Below are positions 33,752 through 43,704 of a stretch of DNA of 64,000 nt, piece after piece. The stretch lies in assembly GCF_000722635.1 (NCBI RefSeq), contig NZ_JOKH01000002.1, forward strand, positions 874,756 through 938,755, in the 5' to 3' direction. Within the stretch, counting starts at the first letter, position 1; each line of letters starts with the position of its first letter. The notes under the pieces were generated by a model, which saw only the letters and a list, made by a program, of their open reading frames with translations, made no database searches and was not told the origin of the DNA. The position numbers and the translations under genes were made by a program. The stretch is from Endozoicomonas numazuensis (GTDB lineage Bacteria > Pseudomonadota > Gammaproteobacteria > Pseudomonadales > Endozoicomonadaceae).

Positions 33752-35334
33752 TCATTTTCTCCGGATACAAACAGATTTCCATACTCTGAAGCCAGTGCTT
33801 TTCGGTCTATTTTACCATTAGGATTTCTGGCTAGAGCATTTTGGGTAACGACTCTGGAAGGCACCATATAAGACGGCATATACTTCTGAAAATGTTTGAT
33901 AACTACTTTTTCTTCGAACGGCTCATCATTGACAGGCACAACAATCAGAACAATTGCCTGACCCAGACGATGATGGGGGACACCAATAGCCACTACTTCT
34001 GAGACCAGCCCAGAAGCGTACAATAATTCTTCAAGCTCACTGGGACTCACTCGATAGCCCGAAGTCTTGATCATGTCATCCTTACGCCCTACAAAATAGA
34101 GATACCCTTCTTCATCCTGGGTCACAATATCTCCTGACCAAACCGCCAGCTCTGATGTTGGAATTTCCTGAATGGATAAAGGTGCGGGTTTGAAGCGCTC
34201 TGCTGTTCGTTCAATATCGTTCCAGTAACCCAAGGCCACCAGACTTCCCCTATGAACCAGCTCTCCCGGTTCATGAGCCTTACATGGCTGCCCATTCTCA
34301 TTAATGACCAACAACTCAGCATTAGGAATCGCTTTTCCCATGGAATTCGGACGAGCATCAATCTCTTCTGGTGGAAGATAGCTGGATCGAAAAGCTTCTG
34401 TAAGGCCATACATTAAATAAGGCGATGCTGCCGGTATTTTATTTCGAAGAGCAGTCAGTGTTGACGTTGGCATGGCTCCCCCCGAATTAGTGAAATACCT
34501 CAGGCACGCAGCAGCTTCTTCAGGCCAATTCATTTCAGAGAGTTGCACCCACAGAGGCGGAACCAGAGCCAAACCTGTAATTTTTTGCTGAGCCACCTGC
34601 TTGATAATATCAGTGGGCAAGAGATATTCCAGCAGATAACAACTGGCACCAGAGGCAAAAGCGGTGGTCAACTGACTGAAACCGTAGTCAAAGCTGAATG
34701 GCAGTACACAGAGAAGCTTGTCTTGCTCGTTGTTCTCAAGATACTCAGCAACACTATGAGCACCTGCAACCATATTTCGATGGGACAGTATTACCCCTTT
34801 GGGTTTACCCGTACTGCCTGAGGTGTAGAGAATAGCTGCCATATCCATATCTATAGCCGCTGACTCGTCCCAAAGCGACGCTTCCATAAGGAAATCTGTC
34901 CAGTTTGTAACCAGGCTGGTTCTTTCTTCTTCTGAGTGCCCATCCACCAAAATGACATGATATAGATCAGGGCAGTCTTGCAGGCTGCCTTCCACTTGCT
35001 TATAACGAGCTTTATTAGTAATCAGGATTTTGGCTTTGCAGTCTGTCAGAATATGGAGAACCTGAGGTGCCTTTAAAACCGGGTTAACCGGAACCATGAC
35101 ACCGCCAGCCGCCGTTGCTCCAAAGTAACTGAAAACAGCTTCAGCCGTTTTTGGCAAATAAACAGCTACTCTCTCAGACCGTAACAAGCCCAAGCTTTGT
35201 AGGCCTGCCGCTACACTTTTCACATGTAGGGCAACCGAAGCGTAATCATAGCACTGAGATTTCACTCCCAGAGCCTGGGATAGAGGTCTTTTCTCAGCCT
35301 GATCAAACAGCAAATGGTGTAACAGCTGGCTCAT
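33748..35334 (-). CDS. AMP-forming acyl/aminoacyl ligase
   Basis: 528 residues of the ANL superfamily. AAILYTSGSTGKPKGVILSH (P-loop), LMYGLTEAF, VWSGDIVTQDEEGYLYFVGR, KDDMIKTSGYRVSPSELEEL and the C-terminal catalytic lysine region NPNGKIDRKAL are all present. It should adenylate a carboxylate and load it on a thiol, probably the nearby ACP. Similar ligases are annotated in exosortase-A clusters; no exosortase or PEP-CTERM gene is seen in this window. First gene of the minus-strand set. Confidence 0.87.
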   Translation of the reverse strand: MSQLLHHLLFDQAEKRPLSQALGVKSQCYDYASVALHVKSVAAGLQSLGLLRSERVAVYLPKTAEAVFSYFGATAAGGVMVPVNPVLKAPQVLHILTDCKAKILITNKARYKQVEGSLQDCPDLYHVILVDGHSEEERTSLVTNWTDFLMEASLWDESAAIDMDMAAILYTSGSTGKPKGVILSHRNMVAGAHSVAEYLENNEQDKLLCVLPFSFDYGFSQLTTAFASGASCYLLEYLLPTDIIKQVAQQKITGLALVPPLWVQLSEMNWPEEAAACLRYFTNSGGAMPTSTLTALRNKIPAASPYLMYGLTEAFRSSYLPPEEIDARPNSMGKAIPNAELLVINENGQPCKAHEPGELVHRGSLVALGYWNDIERTAERFKPAPLSIQEIPTSELAVWSGDIVTQDEEGYLYFVGRKDDMIKTSGYRVSPSELEELLYASGLVSEVVAIGVPHHRLGQAIVLIVVPVNDEPFEEKVVIKHFQKYMPSYMVPSRVVTQNALARNPNGKIDRKALASEYGNLFVSGENE

Positions 35335-35629
35335 GCAGGAATCCGTAAATACCGATACTGACCCGCTATTGTATCAAACATCATTTCACCATGTAGCTAC
35401 AAAGTACCAACATGCATATTCTTGCCGAAACAGTCATGTTCAAGAAAACATAGACCTTCAGGAGCAATATTAGAGCTCTGCCAGCATTACCTGCTCATAG
35501 TAAAAAGCGCTTGCAATTTTACCTGAACACTGGATTAATCGTCGATCCATCAGATGGTTTGAATTTTAATCATTCCTCGCCATCTACTACCTCCAGACTC
35601 ACGAAACCCTGAAAGAAAACAGCCGTTCT

Positions 35630-36361
35630 ATGCAGCATAATTTTGAGCCCGATGTATCCCAACTTGAAAAAAACATTCTTCCTGAGAATTGGGAATGGAT
35701 CCGTTGCTCCAAACAGGCAAAAATGGCGCGATATAAAAGTGACCCTGTTTGCTATTTCAAGGAATTTATCCCTAAAAGTCAGCTGGAAGTCATTAAATCA
35801 AAATTCAGGGGTAGCCGATGTGAAATCTGGGTAGAACAGGCAAAAGTGGCTATGAATGCAGGCTTTGATGTACCAGAAATTTTAGCCTATGGCATTCTTC
35901 AGAATAAACATCACTATCTGATCACTGCTTCAGGGCCTGATGGGGCTGCTTCAGACTATCTGATCAAGAAGCCAGACAACAATGAGACAAAGAGACAGCA
36001 ATGGATAAAAGCCTTCGGTGAATATATTGGCCAAATGCATAAAGCAGGCATTGTTCATGGCGACTTACGTGCTGGAAACATTCTAATGGAACCCAGTTCC
36101 CCCCCCCATTTTGTCATGATTGATATTGAACGAAACAGCCATCATAAGATTGTGCCCCTTTCACTTGTCAGAAAGAATCTGGTACAGCTGATAAAGAGAA
36201 TATCTTTCAAAGATTTTACAGCAAAAGACCGAGTCTTGTTTTTCAAACATTATAACCAAAGCTATAACCGATTTGATAAAAAAGATCAGAAGAAACTCGC
36301 AATCGAAGTCATAAATCTTGTAAAAAAACAAAACCTTTGGGGTGGAAACCAGAATATATAG
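35630..36361 (+). CDS. LPS kinase family protein (fourth in the window)
   Basis: 243 residues, kinase fold: ARYKSDPVCYFKEFIP with the ATP-binding lysine, IWVEQAKVAMNAGFDVPEIL, the catalytic loop IVHGDLRAGNILM and metal-binding MIDIERN. Separate from the three kinase genes at 20.9-23.5 kb and preceded by about 300 bp of non-coding DNA, so it is likely transcribed on its own. It may phosphorylate an outer-core or O-chain sugar. Convergent with a GT2 gene. Confidence 0.8.
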   Translation: MQHNFEPDVSQLEKNILPENWEWIRCSKQAKMARYKSDPVCYFKEFIPKSQLEVIKSKFRGSRCEIWVEQAKVAMNAGFDVPEILAYGILQNKHHYLITASGPDGAASDYLIKKPDNNETKRQQWIKAFGEYIGQMHKAGIVHGDLRAGNILMEPSSPPHFVMIDIERNSHHKIVPLSLVRKNLVQLIKRISFKDFTAKDRVLFFKHYNQSYNRFDKKDQKKLAIEVINLVKKQNLWGGNQNI

Positions 36362-36386
36362 CGGTATTCCACCCAGTGCTTTTGTC

Positions 36387-37394
36387 TTAACCGATCACTT
36401 TTATAGGTATTTTATAGTGCCTACATACCATCTTAGCGATTAAAACATTAAGGGAAAGCCTACTCAGACTTCCGTCAACCCAAAGCTCAGTTGTTTTAGT
36501 ATATGGCCTTTTTTTACCACGAATGACAGAGCGGTTGAGAAAGCTAATAATTCGACTTAGACGAAGCTGCCGATATTCAAATCGTTTATTGGGTATAAGT
36601 GACTTTTCATCGTTTGAAAAGAAAGAAACCCTTCCTCCTTTAAGACAAATATCGTAACACTTTTCGCCCGTTATACCATGAGTCGAGAGACTTAAATCTT
36701 TTGTAAGAAACATTATCTTTCTAGTCGATTCTGGATACATATTTCTGAAGATAGGGGCATTCCTCTCTTCCAGTTTAACTCTCTGCTCTGTAGGAAAAGA
36801 TTTTGACCCTGCATGATGAAGAACGGACTTAATACATACACCAGTATAACATCCCCCTTTATTAAGCTCACGACCTAAAGCTGCATCTTCAAAATACCCT
36901 TTACCAAAAACAGAATTAAAACCACCAACATTTAAAAAGGCATTCTTCCTGATTAAAAATGCATATCCTGAAAGCATGAAAGTTTTTACAACATGGTGGT
37001 GATTTTCATATTTATTAAAACTATCGACATCGAAAGGAAACATGGGATTCAAGGCCATAAGGCCTGACAAATTCTCCATAGATTTAATGAGTGGGCCAAG
37101 GAAATCATTTTGGGCTAATGTATCCGAATTCAAGACAAGCACCAACTCTTTTTCAGAAAACTCGAACCCTCTGTTTACATTGGCACCATAACCCAGATTT
37201 TCCTCATTCCTCACCAGCATGATCTCAGGATTAATAAGTGACTCCAGATACTTTCTGGTTTCATCTCCTGAGCAGTCGTCCATAATGATAATTTTATTCA
37301 CATGATGAATCACATGCTTATACAACGATTCAATACACGCCTTGGTGAAATCCAAAGCATTGTACACAGGAATAATTACATCGACTTTTTGCAT
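36387..37394 (-). CDS. glycosyltransferase family 2
   Basis: 335 residues: VDVIIPVYNALDFTKACIES, IIIMDDCSGDET, NLGYGANVNRGFEFS and the D-x-D-like LVLNSDTLAQNDFLGP, then GYFEDAALGRELNKGG in the acceptor site. This resembles rhamnosyltransferase-type GT2 enzymes. Low G+C, like the split gene upstream of it. Upstream, 37395-37628 is AT-rich DNA with no gene. Confidence 0.85.
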   Translation of the reverse strand: MQKVDVIIPVYNALDFTKACIESLYKHVIHHVNKIIIMDDCSGDETRKYLESLINPEIMLVRNEENLGYGANVNRGFEFSEKELVLVLNSDTLAQNDFLGPLIKSMENLSGLMALNPMFPFDVDSFNKYENHHHVVKTFMLSGYAFLIRKNAFLNVGGFNSVFGKGYFEDAALGRELNKGGCYTGVCIKSVLHHAGSKSFPTEQRVKLEERNAPIFRNMYPESTRKIMFLTKDLSLSTHGITGEKCYDICLKGGRVSFFSNDEKSLIPNKRFEYRQLRLSRIISFLNRSVIRGKKRPYTKTTELWVDGSLSRLSLNVLIAKMVCRHYKIPIKVIG

Positions 37395-37628
37395 AGAAAT
37401 GCCATTAATTTTATCATTTAATTATCCTTAAAGACGCTATAAATCCATATATAGAGGCTGATTATAATGCATACCCGCTGCTTTCTAATCATGAAAAATG
37501 TTGCTCTCTGTTAAAACGCATCGTATTTTTCCATTTTCACCAACTCTGTACATTTTAACCATCAGAGAAGCCTTTAATGATATAAAAAAGGTTACTTAAC
37601 TCTAACAAGTAAATTAAAATTGATCTAT

Positions 37629-38784
37629 TTACAAGAAACCATCCTCTCGTATTTCAACCAATCTTTCTTCAAGCTTATTAAAGTGTTTTAAGTTAGGCTT
37701 AGTCCACAGACCAGGAATAGAATATACATTTTCCAAATAGCCTAAAAAAGACCTTCTTAACTCCTCATTCACAACCCATTCATCCAAACAATTTACTAAC
37801 GATGCCAATTCAACTTCTGAATCCGCATGATTAACTAAACCGTCAATATTATAAAAAGCATCTCCTATCGTAATAACCTTTTTCCCATAAATAAGGGCTT
37901 CAATACCAACCGTTGAATTAATTGTCACCACTGCCTCAGCTTTCCTTATCAACCACTCAGTGCTTAAGTTGTTTAAAAAAAAAACAATTATCCGTTTGAT
38001 CGTCTTCTAGCTCTTTATATTCGAATGGACTTGAGGGGTGCTCTTTAAACACGAATTTTATACTTTTATCATCAAGTATTTTATGAGTCCTCAAGGCAAC
38101 AACAAATAGATCCTTCATGTTTTTCACCCACTTGGAGTGATTAATAATTTGCGAATCACTATCAACCTGAAATGGAAAGAAGACATACTTACCTTCCAGC
38201 TTCTTGCTAGAACCAATTCTTTCAACACCCTCAATTTGATTTCTTAAAGACAACCCTTCTTCTCTTTCAATATTAAAACCAAAACAATTACTTTTATAAA
38301 AACCACTTTCTCTTGGAACTGAATTATTAAAGTTAACACCTTTTCCGTCTGCAACTGTTGTTCTTGGGATAATACCATTTTCCATATAGGCAACAGATAC
38401 ACCCATCAATTTAGCCACTTCCGACACCAACCTTTGTGTCATCCGGCTGCCGTTCCAAATTACAACCAGGCTGTATCCGCCAGAATTAATCAAATTAAAT
38501 ATTCTCAGAGCACTCAAAAAACAATTAAACTTGTATTTTTCCGCTCTAACTCTCGATATCTTCTCCTTTCCACGCATGATGCTTTTATATTTAATCTTGA
38601 AGTCAATTATTTCCCCAAGGTCAAGACGTAATGCTAATTTAATGAACTTGAAGTCTGGCCCAGGAAGACCCTGTCCAAATCGAAATACTTCACACTGAAG
38701 ATTACTGGAGACATTTTCAGAAATTGACTGATAATACTCATCCAGTCGATGGCTGGTCGAATAAAGCAGTACCTTCATAATCAC
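37629..38784 (-). pseudogene. capsule-type polysaccharide biosynthesis gene split at an A10 tract
   Basis: Two minus-strand pieces: 38784-37957 (starts MIMKVLLYSTSHRLDEYYQS, contains YMENGIIPRTTVADGKGVNF and FKEHPSSPFEYKEL) and about 37970-37629 (EAVVTINSTVGIEALIYGKK and VITIGDAFYNIDGLV). Together they match the layout of capsule polysaccharide biosynthesis (KpsS/KpsC-like) proteins, whose C-terminal half has the S-x-[TV]-G-x-E-A signature. They are out of frame by one base at ten A residues (37975-37984, T10 in the gene); nine would join them as CFFLNNLSTEWLIRKAEAV. The gene is AT-rich. It may be a phase-variable gene in the off state, a pseudogene or a base-count error. Confidence 0.8.
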
Positions 38785-38822
38785 TACTCAATTGCCTTCA
38801 AAGACATAGCGAATAAAGCAGA

Positions 38823-38846
38823 TGGCGCCTATCAATGAAGGCGCCA
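38823..38846. other. small hairpin downstream of argH
   Basis: TGGCGCC (38823-38829) pairs with GGCGCCA (38840-38846) over a 10-nt loop. There is no T-run, so a terminator role is uncertain. Confidence 0.35.
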
Positions 38847-38922
38847 GACCATGAAAGTATAAGATGATTTACGAGAAAGCTAACTATAAGCGACAGATAT
38901 CACATAAAGACCTGTCAAAAAC

Positions 38923-40308
38923 TTACGATTCCTCCCCTCGTGCAGCCTTAACAGCCAGCCTCACCTGATTGGGAGCAGTCCCTCCGATATGATCCCGAGC
39001 AGCTACAGAACCCTGTAAAGTCAGTACGTCAAACACATCTTCTTTAATTGTGTCTGAGAATACTGCCAGTTCTTCCAGGCTCATCTCTGACAGGTCTTTT
39101 TTCTCTGCAAGACCGTAGGCCACTGCTTTGCCTACTACTTCATGGGCATTACGGAAAGGCATTCCCTGCCTTACCAGGTAGTCTGCCAGATCAGTAGCTG
39201 TGCTGAATCCACGCCGGGCAGCTTCTTCCATACTGTCCTTCTTCGATTCTATATGTGGAATCATGTCAGCAAAAGCACGCAGGCAGTCTTTGAGAGTATC
39301 CACTGTATCAAACAAGGGTTCCTTGTCTTCCTGGTTATCCTTGTTGTAAGCCAAAGGCTGCGACTTCATCAAAGTCAGAAGACTGATCAGATGTCCATTA
39401 ACTCTTCCTGTCTTCCCTCTAACCAGTTCTGGCACGTCCGGGTTTTTCTTCTGAGGCATAATAGATGAGCCGGTGCAGAAACGGTCAGGTAGATCGATAA
39501 AATCAAACTGGGCCGACGTCCACAATACCAGCTCTTCTGACATACGCGACAGGTGAGTCATAATCAATGCGCCCACTGAACAGAACTCTATTGCAAAATC
39601 CCTGTCGCTTACAGAGTCGAGCGAATTTCTGGTTGGACGATCAAAACCCAGCGATTTTGCGGTAAATTCACGATCAATAGGGTAAGTAGTCCCCGCCAGT
39701 GCTGCAGCTCCCAAAGGAGATACATTTACTCTTTTCCTGCAATCTTGCAGACGCTCACTGTCTCTTACCAGCATCTCATACCAAGCCATCAGATGATGCC
39801 CAAACGTCACTGGTTGTGCGGTTTGCAGGTGGGTAAACCCTGGCATAATAGTGTCTGCTTCTCGCTCAGCGAGATCCACCAACCCCGTCTGAAGTCTCTT
39901 CAGTTCAGCTCCCAGTTGATCAATCTCTTCCCGAAGCCATAAACGAATATCGGTAGCCACCTGATCATTTCTTGAGCGCCCAGTATGCAGTTTCTTACCC
40001 GCATCACCAATCCTGTCGGTCAATCTGGCTTCAATATTCATATGAATATCTTCCAGCTCGATAGACCAGTCAATTTTGTCGTTTTCTATATCTTCCAGAA
40101 TACCTTCAAGACCACCAACAATTGCAGACAGTTCATCCTGGCTCAGGATACCTGACTTCTGCAGCATACGCGCATGAGCAACCGAACCTTCAATATCGTG
40201 ACGATACAGACGGCGATCAAAGTCTATCGAGGCTGTAAATCGTGCGACAAACGCATCCACACCTTCGCTAAACCTTCCGCCCCATTGCTGATTGCTGCTA
40301 TCAGACAT
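38923..40308 (-). CDS. argH: argininosuccinate lyase
   Basis: Last enzyme of arginine synthesis; splits argininosuccinate into arginine and fumarate. 461 residues with the fumarase/aspartase-family signature [12 protein letters not shown] (about residue 278), [20 protein letters not shown], and [20 protein letters not shown]. Standard length. Divergent from algZ, the same arrangement as in Pseudomonas. Confidence 0.97.
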   Translation of the reverse strand: MSDSSNQQWGGRFSEGVDAFVARFTASIDFDRRLYRHDIEGSVAHARMLQKSGILSQDELSAIVGGLEGILEDIENDKIDWSIELEDIHMNIEARLTDRIGDAGKKLHTGRSRNDQVATDIRLWLREEIDQLGAELKRLQTGLVDLAEREADTIMPGFTHLQTAQPVTFGHHLMAWYEMLVRDSERLQDCRKRVNVSPLGAAALAGTTYPIDREFTAKSLGFDRPTRNSLDSVSDRDFAIEFCSVGALIMTHLSRMSEELVLWTSAQFDFIDLPDRFCTGSSIMPQKKNPDVPELVRGKTGRVNGHLISLLTLMKSQPLAYNKDNQEDKEPLFDTVDTLKDCLRAFADMIPHIESKKDSMEEAARRGFSTATDLADYLVRQGMPFRNAHEVVGKAVAYGLAEKKDLSEMSLEELAVFSDTIKEDVFDVLTLQGSVAARDHIGGTAPNQVRLAVKAARGEES

Positions 40309-40417
40309 TATCTACCTCTTATCTCATCTGGTTGCGCAGACAAACTTCTTTCAGTCTGCAAGCGTCATTATTCTGATTTTTCTGGCCAGCCTGTGGATGA
40401 CTGAAGCTGGCTACGGC

Positions 40418-40423
40418 ATTATA
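40418..40423 (-). promoter_or_regulatory. -10 box of a likely argH promoter
   Basis: A perfect TATAAT on the minus strand about 110 bp before the argH ATG; the -35 region is weak. Confidence 0.45.
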
Positions 40424-40584
40424 GGGGGAACCGGGTTACTTTAGATAGCTCACCCAAACCATAGAATAATTATGCAAAATAACTAAATTTTTATAAATAT
40501 TCAAACAACAAGAAGCTGTGCCTTCGTTTTCTGGTCAGCTCCCTTATTTAAACAGGACGTTTCCTTTTGCCATTTAAAGTGACC

Positions 40585-41667
40585 ATGACCAAAGATGAAG
40601 ATGACTTTTTCCTGCCGGACTTATGCTCTCCCGGCGCGGTCTTTATGCTGGTATTGGTCTCTGAGCTATTTGTCCTGATTCAGGTACTCGCTCTGCCTGG
40701 CCCCGGGGACCTTGACTGGAACCGACTGGCCATGACCTCCATGTTTGTACAATGGATATCTCTGGTGTCAGGTGCCGTTCTTTGTCGGCTAAGACCAATC
40801 CTGTCGGATAAGAAACTGGTCGTTATTGTCAGCAGTTGCCTGGGGGTTGTAGGCACAATCACCCTGATATTCACTCTGGCAGCTCAATGGTTTCTTTGGC
40901 GCGATGCTTTTATAGATACTTATCCTGAGTGGACCCAACTGGTCAGACACATCACCGTTTCTCTGATCATCACCGCTATGTTGTTGCGTTACTTCTATGT
41001 TCAGCAGGAAGCCAAAAAGGAACAGAAAGCGAGCCACGCAGCCCGCTTTGAAGCTCTGCAGGCCAGAATCCGCCCACATTTCCTGTTCAATAGCATGAAC
41101 ATCATCGCCAGCCTGATACATATTGATCAGGACAAGGCAGAACAGGCCGTAGAAGATTTGTCAGATCTTTTTAGATCCAGCCTTCAGGATCACGGTAATA
41201 GCATTGCCCTGAGCCGTGAAATCGAGCTCTGTCAGCGATATTTGAGAATTGAACAGCACAGACTGGGAAGCCGTCTGCAAACCCAGTGGAATATTGAGTT
41301 AATCCCTGAAGATGTTCACATTCCACCGCTAACATTACAGCCCATTGTTGAAAATGCGGTTTATCATGGCATCCAGCCGCTGGAAAAAGGTGGCACTGTG
41401 AGTGTAGATATTGCCAGGAGCAACGATAACATCATTATCAGAGTACGAAACCCGGTTCATAGTGCCCCTTCCAGCTTTGCAAAAGGGGCCCAGGGAAATC
41501 AGTTAGCTCTGGAAAACATCCGCTCCAGACTGAACATGCTTTTTGGCAACAAAGCCAGTGTAGAAGCTCAGCTGTTTGAAGGTGAGAGTGGACATACTCA
41601 GGAGTTTGAAACATTGATCACTTATCCTTACGGTGGCGATAACCATGAACATACTGATCACCGATGA
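40585..41667 (+). CDS. algZ: AlgZ/FimS-type sensor histidine kinase
   Basis: 360 residues from the ATG at 40585 (a TTG at 40567 would add six). Four hydrophobic segments in the first 140 residues anchor it in the membrane. The cytoplasmic part is a His_kinase (LytS-type) domain: ARFEALQARIRPHFLFNSMN with the phospho-accepting His in RPHFLFN, LQPIVENAVYHGIQPLEKGG (N box) and LALENIRSRLNMLFG. It overlaps algR by 23 bp, so the two form a two-component pair. In Pseudomonas the pair controls alginate, twitching motility and virulence genes. Confidence 0.92.
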   Translation: MTKDEDDFFLPDLCSPGAVFMLVLVSELFVLIQVLALPGPGDLDWNRLAMTSMFVQWISLVSGAVLCRLRPILSDKKLVVIVSSCLGVVGTITLIFTLAAQWFLWRDAFIDTYPEWTQLVRHITVSLIITAMLLRYFYVQQEAKKEQKASHAARFEALQARIRPHFLFNSMNIIASLIHIDQDKAEQAVEDLSDLFRSSLQDHGNSIALSREIELCQRYLRIEQHRLGSRLQTQWNIELIPEDVHIPPLTLQPIVENAVYHGIQPLEKGGTVSVDIARSNDNIIIRVRNPVHSAPSSFAKGAQGNQLALENIRSRLNMLFGNKASVEAQLFEGESGHTQEFETLITYPYGGDNHEHTDHR

Positions 41668-42379
41668 TGAGCCGCTGGCAAGAGACCGCCTGCGCCACCT
41701 GCTGGGACGATTGGAGGGCTTTCAGGCTCTGGAGTACGATGCAGGGAATGGTATAGAAGCTCTGGAGCTTTGTCGTAAGTACCAGCCAGATATTGTCCTG
41801 ATGGATATCCGCATGCCGGTTATGGGCGGGCTGGAAGCCGCTGCTCATATCAGCAAGCTTGAACGTCCACCGGCAGTGATTTTCTGTACAGCTTATGACA
41901 CTCATGCCATTGAAGCTTTTCAGGTTCAGGCTGTGGGTTATTTGTTAAAACCGGTAAAGCTAGAAGACCTCCAGCAAGCCCTGAGCGGTGCAGCTAAAGT
42001 AAATCGACTGCAACTGGCCAGCTTGAGAGACGAGCTTAATGATAATTCCCGAAGCCATATTGCAGCCAAAACTCTCAAAGGGATAGAGCTCGTCCCGCTG
42101 GACGATATTTCCTACTTTATGGCTGACAGTAAATACGTCACCGTCTATCACAAGAATGGTGAAGTTCTCATAGACGACCCCTTGAAAGATCTGGAATCAG
42201 AATTCAATTCAAGATTCGTAAGAATTCACAGGAATGCTTTGGTAGCCAGAAAGGCAATAGAAAGAATGACTCGTGACGAACAGGGTCACTACTTTATTCA
42301 ACTCAGTGGTGTTGAAGAGCCTCTTTCGGTTAGCCGTCGACATGTCCCCTTGATGAAAAAATTCATGCAGTCGCTCTAG
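41645..42379 (+). CDS. algR: LytTR-type response regulator AlgR
   Basis: 245 residues from ATG 41645 (MNILITDDEPLARDRLRHLL). The receiver domain has the acidic pair in TDDEPL and the phospho-accepting Asp in PDIVLMDIRMPVMGG, then FCTAYD and YLLKPV. The C-terminal LytTR DNA-binding domain (ISYFMADSKYVTVYHKNGEV, FVRIHRNALVARKAIERM) binds DNA through beta strands. It is translated from inside the end of algZ. A 14-bp hairpin follows at 42416-42453. Confidence 0.95.
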   Translation: MNILITDDEPLARDRLRHLLGRLEGFQALEYDAGNGIEALELCRKYQPDIVLMDIRMPVMGGLEAAAHISKLERPPAVIFCTAYDTHAIEAFQVQAVGYLLKPVKLEDLQQALSGAAKVNRLQLASLRDELNDNSRSHIAAKTLKGIELVPLDDISYFMADSKYVTVYHKNGEVLIDDPLKDLESEFNSRFVRIHRNALVARKAIERMTRDEQGHYFIQLSGVEEPLSVSRRHVPLMKKFMQSL

Positions 42380-42415
42380 GAGCCTGGCCAAGAGTGCCAG
42401 ACTAAGCCTTCCCAA

Positions 42416-42453
42416 AGAAATGCTTTTCCTGTCTGATGTGGAAAAGTATTTCT
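42416..42453. terminator. hairpin after algR
   Basis: A 14-bp stem with one G-U pair (42416-42429 with 42440-42453) and a 10-nt loop. No T-run follows, so termination would be weak. Confidence 0.45.
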
Positions 42454-42621
42454 ATCCCACCCTATTGCTCCCTCCTTTCGCTTTCCAACAGTGCGGTGAT
42501 TTTTCACGTTAAATGTTGGTCACACTTACAGACTATCGTATTATCCCAAACACTGAATCTCGTCAGTTATAAGTGAATTTGTATACTGGCTTTATCCTGG
42601 TATGGAGCAGACAACTCCACA

Positions 42622-42693
42622 GGAATCTGATCGAGAATAGTGCTTGAGCTTAACGTTCAGCAGCACTGAGCTGTCTATTCTCAATCAGGTTCC
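42622..42693. repeat. 72-bp imperfect palindrome upstream of hemC
   Basis: Arms 42622-42640 and 42675-42693 pair over 19 bp with one G-U and one mismatch; AGTGCT and AGCACT just inside extend the fold with a bulge. It lies about 50 bp before the hemC ATG. Confidence 0.6.
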
Positions 42694-42741
42694 CAATGCA
42701 ATTCAGCAACCGTTGTCCTTTTTATTATTGAAAACCTCTTC

Positions 42742-43662
42742 ATGAAAACCGTCCGCATCGCTACAAGAAAAAGTGCCCTGGCCCTCTGGCAGGCTGAATA
42801 CGTAAAAGAGCGTCTGGAGCACTTTCATCCGGGTATCCAGGTGGAACTGGTTAAAATGACCAGTAAGGGAGACCGGATTCTGGATGCCCCCCTCGCCAAA
42901 ATTGGTGGCAAGGGTCTGTTTGTCAAAGAGCTGGAAACCGCCATGCTGGAGAACAGGGCCGATATAGCCGTGCACTCCATGAAAGATGTTCCCATGGAAT
43001 TTCCCGAAGGGCTTGAACTGGGGGTTATCTGTCCTCGTGAAAACCCGCTGGATGCTTTTGTTTCCAATACTTACAACCATCTGGACCAACTTCCTGAAGG
43101 CGCTATCGTAGGCACCTCCAGCCTTCGCCGCCAATGCCAGATACTGGCCAAAAGACCGGATCTGAAAATTGAGTTCCTGCGAGGCAATGTCAATACACGC
43201 CTGGTCAAACTGGATGAAGGTCAGTATGACGCCATTATTCTTGCCGCAGCCGGATTAATACGGCTGGGCATGGAAGAGCGGATTAAAACAACGCTGCCAT
43301 CAGAGCTGAGCCTGCCGGCTGCAGGTCAGGGTGCAGTCGGCATAGAGATTCGCACCAACGATGATGCAATCAAACAACTCTTAGCGCCACTGCACCACGA
43401 AGAGACCGCCATACGGGTTCTGGCAGAAAGAGCTATGAACCGAAAGCTGAATGGCGGCTGTCAGGTACCAATTGGCTGCTATTCCGAGCTGGTTGATGGT
43501 CAACTCTTCATCCGTGGACTCGTAGGCCAGCCCGATGGCAAGTTATTGCTGAGTGCAAAAGTCTATTGTGCTCCTTCAGAAGGAGAAAAAGGCGGCATCC
43601 AGCTAGCGGAATCCCTGTTAGAGCAAGGTGCAGACCGTATTCTCTCTGAGTTGCTGCATTAA
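42742..43662 (+). CDS. hemC: hydroxymethylbilane synthase (porphobilinogen deaminase)
   Basis: Links four porphobilinogen units into hydroxymethylbilane in haem synthesis. 306 residues with [71 protein letters not shown] and the dipyrromethane-cofactor Cys240 in NGGCQVPIG. First of hemC-hemD-hemX-hemY, downstream of algR as in Pseudomonas. Confidence 0.97.
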   Translation: MKTVRIATRKSALALWQAEYVKERLEHFHPGIQVELVKMTSKGDRILDAPLAKIGGKGLFVKELETAMLENRADIAVHSMKDVPMEFPEGLELGVICPRENPLDAFVSNTYNHLDQLPEGAIVGTSSLRRQCQILAKRPDLKIEFLRGNVNTRLVKLDEGQYDAIILAAAGLIRLGMEERIKTTLPSELSLPAAGQGAVGIEIRTNDDAIKQLLAPLHHEETAIRVLAERAMNRKLNGGCQVPIGCYSELVDGQLFIRGLVGQPDGKLLLSAKVYCAPSEGEKGGIQLAESLLEQGADRILSELLH

Positions 43663-43704
43663 CATGAGCCATGCCATGATTAACAGCCATGAGGCAAAGT
43701 TCGA

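Larger units (their letters stand above)
42380..42741. other. algR-hemC intergenic region with two hairpins
   Basis: No gene is supported. It contains a hairpin after algR (42416-42453) and a long imperfect palindrome upstream of hemC (42622-42693). Confidence 0.65.
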
